Source: Trichomonas vaginalis G3 (lineage: Eukaryota; Parabasalia; Trichomonadida; Trichomonadidae). Taken from it: DNA of 64,000 nt. A program made the translations under genes and the position numbers. The stretch spans positions 13,224,522 to 13,288,521 of the forward strand of contig NC_067204.1 in assembly GCF_026262505.1 (NCBI RefSeq), read 5' to 3'. Below the pieces are notes generated by a model. That model saw only the letters and a list, made by a program, of their open reading frames with translations. It searched no databases and was not told the origin of the DNA. Below are positions 58,662 to 64,000 of this stretch, in pieces. Every line of letters begins with the position of its first letter. Within the stretch, counting starts at the first letter, position 1.

Positions 58662-59102
58662 TTAAGAATTCTTGGTTTCCTTGTTCTCTACTTCTTTTAT
58701 GTCCTTGCTCTGTTTGTGGTTGTTGTTGTGCAGGGTTTTGAACTGTTGGTTGTTGTGCTGGTTTGTGGTTGTGTGCTGGTTGTTGTGTTGGTTGTTGTGT
58801 GGTTGTGGTGGTTGTTGTGCATGCCTGTGTCTGTGTCCATGTGACGATGTAAATGTTCTAGGTAGTCCTGGTGCAGGTGCTTCTCTTGGAGGGTTTGGTG
58901 GTATATAAGTTCCACCAGCTGGCACATATGTTCCATCTGCAGCGTAATGTCCTACCTGACTTTTCGTTTTTAAGAAAGCATTTACTAGGTCTGTTTTGGT
59001 CTGTTGTAACTCTTTTTCTTGACTTTTCACAACAGTTGCTCTAACGGCGTCATAGGCACTTTGAACTGCCTGTCTCGTTGCTGCATCTGTTATTTTCGTC
59101 AT
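58662..59102 (-). CDS. His/Gln/Asn-rich protein, 146 aa, Polinton copy 2
   Basis: It starts MTKITDAATRQAVQSAYDAV with a helical N-terminal part. A low-complexity tail follows of His, Gln, Asn and Pro (HGHRHRHAQQPPQPHNNQ) from short codon repeats. A complete frame, four bases from the 402-aa gene. The role is unknown; the tail is probably disordered. Confidence 0.5.
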   Translation of the reverse strand: MTKITDAATRQAVQSAYDAVRATVVKSQEKELQQTKTDLVNAFLKTKSQVGHYAADGTYVPAGGTYIPPNPPREAPAPGLPRTFTSSHGHRHRHAQQPPQPHNNQHNNQHTTTNQHNNQQFKTLHNNNHKQSKDIKEVENKETKNS

Positions 59103-59110
59103 ATTTTGTG

Positions 59111-59548
59111 CTACTTCTTTAACTCTTTGTCGAAACCTTCAGACTTCAGTTTCTTTCCAGATGAGAAGTCGTTCACTTGTTTCACCTTACTATGAAGAGC
59201 TTCGAAGGCGTTCTTAAAGTCAGCATTCATTAAAGCTTCATTTGAACTGTCTTCATCCGCTTGTATTTTTGTCCTTATTGACCCTATAAGTTGGGCTGCT
59301 TTAGCGTTGGCTTGGGCATCTAACCAGTCATTGTTAGCTTTTATATATTCTGCGCTTTTCATTGCCTTTTGCATGGCTGCGTCGTTATTTTTACTTTCTT
59401 GTGCTAAGTTTTCATACTGTACGGTTTGGTTTTGCAACTGTAAAAGTTTTTCTGCCTTTACATTTGCTTCAACTTCTTTTTTATACTCATCGCTATCCAT
59501 ATATGTCTTCAGGGCTTTTTGTTTTATCTCTTCATCTTTCAGTATTTA
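59111..59548 (-). pseudogene. Coiled-coil protein, Polinton copy 2
   Basis: The best-preserved part starts MDSDEYKKEVEANVKAEKLL and is an almost continuous charged helix (QNQTVQYENLAQESKNN) of about 129 residues, typical coiled coil. The upstream end is uncertain and may be broken. Confidence 0.45.
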
Positions 59549-59567
59549 TATTGAGTAGTATGGTTTT

Positions 59568-59816
59568 TCAAATTTTAACATCTTGTTCCATTTTTGCTAC
59601 TTCTGCTGCTTTTTCTGACACTTTTTTCGCATATTCCTCTGTACTTAGTTCTTTCAGTTGTTCTTCTTTCTTCTTTTTCTCTACGTTTAACTCATTGAGT
59701 TTCTTTGTGTGTCTGTCATATTCTAGTTTCTTTTCGTTTTCACTTATTTGCTTCTGTATGTCTATGTTTGACTTTTTGACATCTGTTATTTGATTTTTGA
59801 GTGAACTCAAATTCAT
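59568..59816 (-). CDS. Coiled-coil protein, 82 aa, Polinton copy 2
   Basis: It starts MNLSSLKNQITDVKKSNIDI and consists of one long charged coiled-coil helix ending KVSEKAAEVAKMEQDVKI. A complete frame, on the same strand as the neighbouring coiled-coil genes. Confidence 0.45.
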   Translation of the reverse strand: MNLSSLKNQITDVKKSNIDIQKQISENEKKLEYDRHTKKLNELNVEKKKKEEQLKELSTEEYAKKVSEKAAEVAKMEQDVKI

Positions 59817-59817
59817 T

Positions 59818-60073
59818 TGACTTTGAGGGTTATAGCTGTTCCGTCTGCAGCTCCACCATAGCCTGCCATTTTCGCTAAAAGTGCCGCTCTTAAACCTCCA
59901 CTCTGTGCACCAACAACTCGGTTTAAAAGCATAGGATTGCTTGACATTTGTTGCAACATAGTGGGGTCATTCATAATTTGTTGTTGCAACTGTTGTTGTG
60001 GTGTAGTTTTACTATTGGATGTTTCAATGCTCTCTTCCTCTTACGTATATTCTTACGTAGCTTACGTGGCATT
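59818..60073 (-). pseudogene. Small basic N-terminal protein, Polinton copy 2, broken
   Basis: It starts MPRKLRKNIRKRKRALKHP, a strongly basic lead like those of viral DNA-binding or core proteins, and also contains a Gln-rich then Gly/Ala-rich part (GGLRAALLAKMAGYGG). Broken about once. It is the last gene of the capsid-side run, near the inner inverted repeat. Confidence 0.45.
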
Positions 60074-60534
60074 TTAAGTGAAGTAAAAAACGGTTTTTGA
60101 CAGATGTTTATATGACACTTTTTGTTCAGCACAAAAAACTACTCGGTCAAAGTGTTGTCAGTTTTGTAAAATAACCGTCCTATCTCATTCTATAAGGGAG
60201 AAAAGGCTTCTCAAAGTATACTTCCTTGGAACGCCTGTAACTTTTCCTGTAGCGACGATAGACCCTTACTTGTCCGGACAAAGTTATACTATTTTGAGTG
60301 CTCTACAAAAAAGTCAATGGCGTCGACTCTCAAAAACCGTTGTGTAAAAAGTTTTACCGTTGGACAAAAAAGTATATATAGAAAACAAAAAACGTTTATA
60401 GTTCATTCAATATTTGAGATGGAACGGTTTTCCAACGGTAACTATTAAATAAAATAAAAAAATAGAGGGAGTCTCCGTTGACGAAAACGGTTCATCTCAA
60501 ACTCTTATTTGAAAAAACAGTTTATTTTTGTCTA
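60074..60534. repeat. Inner right inverted repeat of copy 2 and AT-rich leader
   Basis: Bases 60,205-60,305 are the inverse of 39,172-39,285 at the left end. The remainder is AT-rich leader DNA, including TTGGACAAAAAAGTATATAT before the next gene. Confidence 0.75.
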
Positions 60535-61940
60535 ATGGAAGGAAGAAAAAGTGTCGCAAACAATTCGTCGACTACCTCTGCAGTTAAAGTTCCTACAACT
60601 TATGTCTCACCATTCTCAAAACCCTTACAACCTCCTATAATACCAAAGCAACTTCCTCATACAATTGCAAACAATTCGTCGACTACCTCTGCAGTTAAAG
60701 TTCCTACAACTTATGTCTCACCATTCTCAAAACCCTTACAACCTCCTATAATACCAAAGCAACTTCCTCATACAATTGCAAACAATTCGTCGACTACCTC
60801 TGCAGTTAAAGTTCCTACAACTTATGTCTCACCATTCTCAAAACCCTTACAACCTCCTATAATACCAAAGCAACTTCCTCATACAATTGCAAACAAATTG
60901 TCCAACAATTTGAGTTCTTCTTCTCAAAACACAACAGATACAGTTGTCCAAACAGCACCAGAACAAGTTTCACATAGTTCTACAATTCAAGACAAATTGT
61001 CCAACAATTTGAGTTCTTCTTCTTCTCAAAACACAACAGAAACATCTGAAACAGATTTACAACCAGCACCAGAACAAGTTTCACATAGTTCTACAAGTAT
61101 GTTAACAAGAGCACAATTTCAAGATTTAATTTCTCTTGAACAATATTCGAGTAACGAAACACAAAGCGACGACTGTAACCTCTCGCTACCCGAATCCATT
61201 CAAAGAAAATACGCCATGAAAAGACTGAAATTGTTGTATAAACTTCTTAACAATTGGGGGTCGAAGACAACTCAGATTATAGTGAAATGTTTAACAAAGT
61301 CATAGAATCTGTTAAACCAATTGAAAACGACATAAAAAATCCCGGTGTTCTTGTAGACCTTTTCGCCTCAAAATTACCAGTTACAACCAATCTAATAGCA
61401 ACACAAGCTATAGAGCAATTTATTTTATGTTTTCCCAAGCAATATAGACAACACCTGAGGGAAACAAGAATAGGAAAATTTCAATTGGTGTATCCTACAA
61501 CATACAACTATTACGAAGAAGCAAATGAATATGGAGAACTCTCATTCCATTTCACACTTTCAGTTCCTGAGGGAGAAGAAAAAGCAATCTATCATGTACA
61601 ATCTCTTGCAGGATGTGAAGGAAAACCTCACATCATAACTACTGTTGCAATTGACAAACCTGCAAGAGTCGAAGACGATGTTTTGTTCGCGTCCATTGCT
61701 GGTTTTGGCATGGGAGAACCAATTCCAATTTCCCATTTCACAGAATACTCAGCACAACATTTTCAAAATGTAGAATTCGTGTTCTACGACCATCAAAAGT
61801 TCCTGCTAACAAAACCAAAGAAACAATTTGTCTCAATATTTGTTGCTGGTCATGTGGCTGACAAAGAGCCATCAGATACTGACTATGAAGAAGAGGAGGA
61901 GGAAGAAGAAAACGATAGCGATGTCGTTCTTATCGAATAA
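60535..61940 (+). pseudogene. Pro/Ser/Thr-rich protein with triplicated 37-aa unit, broken
   Basis: It starts MEGRKSVANNSSTTSAVKVP. Three adjacent copies of a 37-residue unit (ANNSSTTSAVKVPTTYVSPF core) are encoded by a 111-bp tandem repeat at 60,556-60,890. A Ser/Gln-rich part follows, then a more globular region (LVDLFASKLPVTTNLIATQA), ending in an acidic tail. It lies between the inner and outer right terminal repeats of copy 2, outside the conserved gene set. About one break. Family unknown. Confidence 0.5.
60556..60890 (+). repeat. 111-bp tandem repeat, 3 copies
   Basis: Units start at 60,556, 60,667 and 60,778 (period 111, in frame). They look identical, so the expansion is very recent. 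Confidence 0.95.
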
Positions 61941-61984
61941 AAACTTTAATTTCTTACTATATAATTTTTTAGTTCTCCTCTAGG

Positions 61985-62027
61985 TTTTTTAGGGGCTAGA
62001 AGGGGCGCAGCCCCTGGAAGCCCCACT

Positions 62028-62061
<34 letters not shown>
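61985..62061. repeat. Polinton copy 2 right terminal end
   Basis: GGGGCTAGAAGGGGCGCAGC...GGAAGCCCCACTCCC and a 31-base T-run (62,031-62,061) are the inverse of the A-run and GTGGGGCCTCCAGGC module at the left end. Confidence 0.8.
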
Positions 62062-62063
<2 letters not shown>

Positions 62064-62407
62064 AATTCTTCTTGCGACCAAAGATTTGAATAAAAGTTCA
62101 AAAAATAAGATAGCTTAAAAAATAATATACGGTAGTGTTTACTAATAGATGAATAGTATATAAATTCTATTAAAATGGATTTGATCCAAAAAAATATAAA
62201 ACCAAAAATAATTGTTATAATTTAAATGAAGAAGTAATTTAAAACGATTTTATTTATGATCAAATTTTATATATTTTTTTGGATCAAATCCATTTTAATA
62301 GAATTTATATACTATTCATCTATTAGTAAACACTACCGTATATTATTTTTTAAGCTATCTTATTTTTTGAACTTTTATTCAAATCTTTGGTCGCAAGAAG
62401 AATTGCA
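62061..62407. repeat. Perfect 347-bp hairpin (139-bp arms)
   Basis: Arms 62,061-62,199 and 62,269-62,407 are identical in inverse orientation over all 139 bases, around a 69-base AT-rich spacer. The outer end is TGCAATTCTTCTTGCGACCA. It abuts the T-run of the Polinton right end. No gene. Either a foldback/MITE-type insertion or a hairpin made during repair at the element end. Confidence 0.95.
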
Positions 62408-62940
62408 TGATAAATAAAAACATTTAATCAAAGTCAATTTTATTTTTCATATTCAAATGGACTGAGTGTTAACATTTAACATTTTTTGCTAATTGTCGTC
62501 AAAAATTAGGCGTAAAGCAAAAATTGATATTTCATATGGTTTTATGATAGATAAGCATTATATTCCCACTCATTATATTCGTAAATTTTGAGGTTTATCC
62601 TTCGCTTTTAAGATCATTGAATTTGATTTTTATATAAAATAGTTATATATTAGAAAATAATATGAGTTTATGTGATATTATTTTTCAGAAGATTTTGTGT
62701 TCTTCTTCAAAATTTTATTTTTTTATTAAAAAGAATCTTTACAAAATATACATTTACTTTAATTAATATTTAAAAACGTGCTCTATCAAAAGTTCCAAAA
62801 ATTCAATATTTTAGCTTTTCTGAGGTGTCACTTTTGATGAATTTCTGATTACAACAGTTTGATGAACCGAATATTGTAATCCAGACTAGGTCAGTTGCTT
62901 GTTGGTCATAGATAATAATGACACCTTTCAGTTTTTGTTA
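62408..62940. other. AT-rich right flank with sequence shared with the left flank
   Basis: Mostly AT-rich without a gene. From about 62,828, TCACTTTTGATGAATTTCTG is the inverse of left-flank sequence near 38,950. From 62,858 the GAACCGAATATTGTAATCCA stretch recurs in direct orientation to 38,873. Confidence 0.6.
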
Positions 62941-63373
62941 AACATCTCAATTATCCCGCCAAAAATTATTGGGTCTAAATTGGTTTTTATTATTATTATT
63001 TTCAGAAACAAACTAACTTGTTTTTTAGGAATTTATCATTCATAAAGTCTTTATGATATATTTTCAACTTATAATGAATATGAAATTATAATTGTTATTT
63101 CGAAAAAAAATTATTCATGATCAATTCATGATTTAACCAGTTCCTTCAAATTAGGAGAGCATATTCAAATATAATCGCTCATTAAAATCAATTTTTATGT
63201 TTTTTTTAAATCGAAATTATCTCATCATAAACCATGCAAACTGACTATTTGTTCTTATCACCATGTTACCAATATCAGAATTGTCTTTACAGCCAAAATT
63301 TCGCTCGATAAAAGTCCATCCAATAGTGAGATAATTGAGCAACGAACATTTTTCCATATCACAAAAAACTCCC
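62941..63373. repeat. Right arm of the 430-bp inverted repeat
   Basis: The inverse of 35,210-35,641, essentially identical. It ends about 30 bases before the start of the next host gene. A small GC-rich hairpin (CTCCCCTTGTGGGGA) lies at its outer edge. Confidence 0.9.
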
Positions 63374-63402
63374 CTTGTGGGGAAGACCAAAAAAGTGACA
63401 AA

Positions 63403-64000
63403 ATGGATGAGCTAATAAAAGAAATCGAAAAGCTCACCAAAGTATCAAGGATTCTTCAACCAGAGCAGATGATTATGACAAATCTCAACAATCTTGATCA
63501 ATATCTTAACGAAAATATTACTCAAGATCAATATAAAAAAATTGAACACGCATTATTGTCTTTATTTTCAATAAACTCTGGAAATTTCAGTATTCCATGT
63601 GCATTACAAATAGCTTGTTCATTAGTTTCCTTATACAATTGCGTAAAAACTCCACAATTTTTCGATTTATTTTCATTAGTTGTCGAAAAGCAAACTACTA
63701 TTGCAACTATCATTGCTACTGGCTATGTAATCCGTTATCAAGGTCAGCATGCAAAATCTCAATTACCAAGATTTGTCGAACATATTTTGAAGCAAGGACA
63801 GAATCTAGACTTCGCAGTTGTATATGCTCTTAGATGTGTATTCAAAACAGGCAGCAAAACAATAGAAAAATTCGTTCTTCCTGCTTTTCAATTTGCAAAA
63901 CGCGCAATTATGTTGCCAAGACAGACAACAATACTCGCCTGCTTGAAACTATTCAAAATCTTGCTACGATTTAATACATTAACGCCAGAAATGGTTTTTG
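63403..64000 (+). CDS. Helical-repeat (HEAT/ARM-like) protein, N-terminal part
   Basis: The frame starts MDELIKEIEKLTKVSRILQP at 63,403 and stays open to the window end (199 codons). It is almost all alpha-helical with hydrophobic helices at 20-40-residue spacing (CALQIACSLVSLYNCV, TIIATGYVIRYQGQ, FAVVYALRCVFKTGS), a HEAT/ARM-repeat pattern. It could be a HEATR5/LAA1-type trafficking protein, but this N-terminal portion is not diagnostic. The gene begins immediately after the large inverted repeat, so its promoter region is the repeat itself. No clear initiator seen. Confidence 0.6.
   Translation, partial: MDELIKEIEKLTKVSRILQPEQMIMTNLNNLDQYLNENITQDQYKKIEHALLSLFSINSGNFSIPCALQIACSLVSLYNCVKTPQFFDLFSLVVEKQTTIATIIATGYVIRYQGQHAKSQLPRFVEHILKQGQNLDFAVVYALRCVFKTGSKTIEKFVLPAFQFAKRAIMLPRQTTILACLKLFKILLRFNTLTPEMVF

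Larger units (their letters stand above)
39028..62061. mobile_element. Maverick/Polinton copy 2 (both ends present, broken fossil)
   Basis: A Polinton of about 23 kb, in opposite orientation to copy 1. The left end is an A-run then GTAGTGGGGCCTCCAGGC. The right end is the inverse, ...GGAAGCCCCACTCCC followed by a T-run to 62,061. An inner inverted-repeat segment (39,172-39,285 and 60,205-60,305) is also shared. Genes include methylase, fibre, integrase, packaging ATPase, SF3 helicase, penton-like and major capsid proteins. Shared genes are nearly identical to copy 1, so it is young, yet there are roughly twenty or more breaks across the element. No polymerase B is visible. Confidence 0.92.

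Overview
ORGANISM. The window reads as a nuclear scaffold of the parabasalid Trichomonas vaginalis or a close relative. Three things point there. Host genes are intronless and AT-rich, and several carry a T. vaginalis-type initiator (TCAYTWY) within about 25 bases of the start codon. Two copies of a Tvmar1-like mariner are present. Two large Maverick/Polinton fossils are present, a superfamily abundant in that genome. The assignment rests on family recognition by eye, not on a search.

LAYOUT. 1-15,867: Polinton copy 1, cut by the window on the left and truncated on the right inside its methylase gene. It holds SF3 helicase, packaging ATPase, protein-primed DNA polymerase B, integrase, tail-fibre-like and capsid-associated genes, many broken, and has a mariner inserted at 8,570-9,867. 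15,943-16,842: two satellites of 122 and 132 bp whose units are themselves inverted repeats. 16,843-29,319: host DNA with a degenerate tRNA-like sequence, a COPI-associated/TVP15-like four-span membrane protein, an SLC45/sucrose-type transporter, a glycine-rich protein, a small hydrophilic protein and a TRAPPC8/Trs85-like trafficking protein. 29,320-31,351: a 2-kb unit with short terminal inverted repeats, filled with about 18 back-to-back hairpins of two alternating types. 32,016-34,710: an ankyrin/DUF3447 gene split by a second, apparently intact mariner. 35,210-63,373: a 28-kb unit bounded by nearly identical inverted repeats of about 430 bp. Its left part holds minisatellites, hairpins and a 1.8-kb palindrome. 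Its middle is Polinton copy 2 (39,028-62,061), in opposite orientation to copy 1. A perfect 347-bp hairpin abuts the right end of that copy. 63,403-end: start of a helical-repeat host gene.

HOW IT FITS. The two Polintons share helicase, ATPase, integrase, fibre, methylase and small virion-like genes. Between the ATPase and the 194-aa gene they differ wholesale: copy 1 has polymerase B and a block of small genes there, while copy 2 has an HNH gene, a capsid-like paralogue, a KilA-N gene and repeats, with no polymerase visible. Copy 2 alone shows the major-capsid end. Both look young, since shared genes are nearly identical, but both are broken in many places and are treated here as fossils.

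The most unusual material is the recurring hairpin DNA at 15.9-16.8, 29.3-31.4, 36.0-38.4 and 62.1-62.4 kb, especially the alternating two-family hairpin array with conserved loops and compensated stems.
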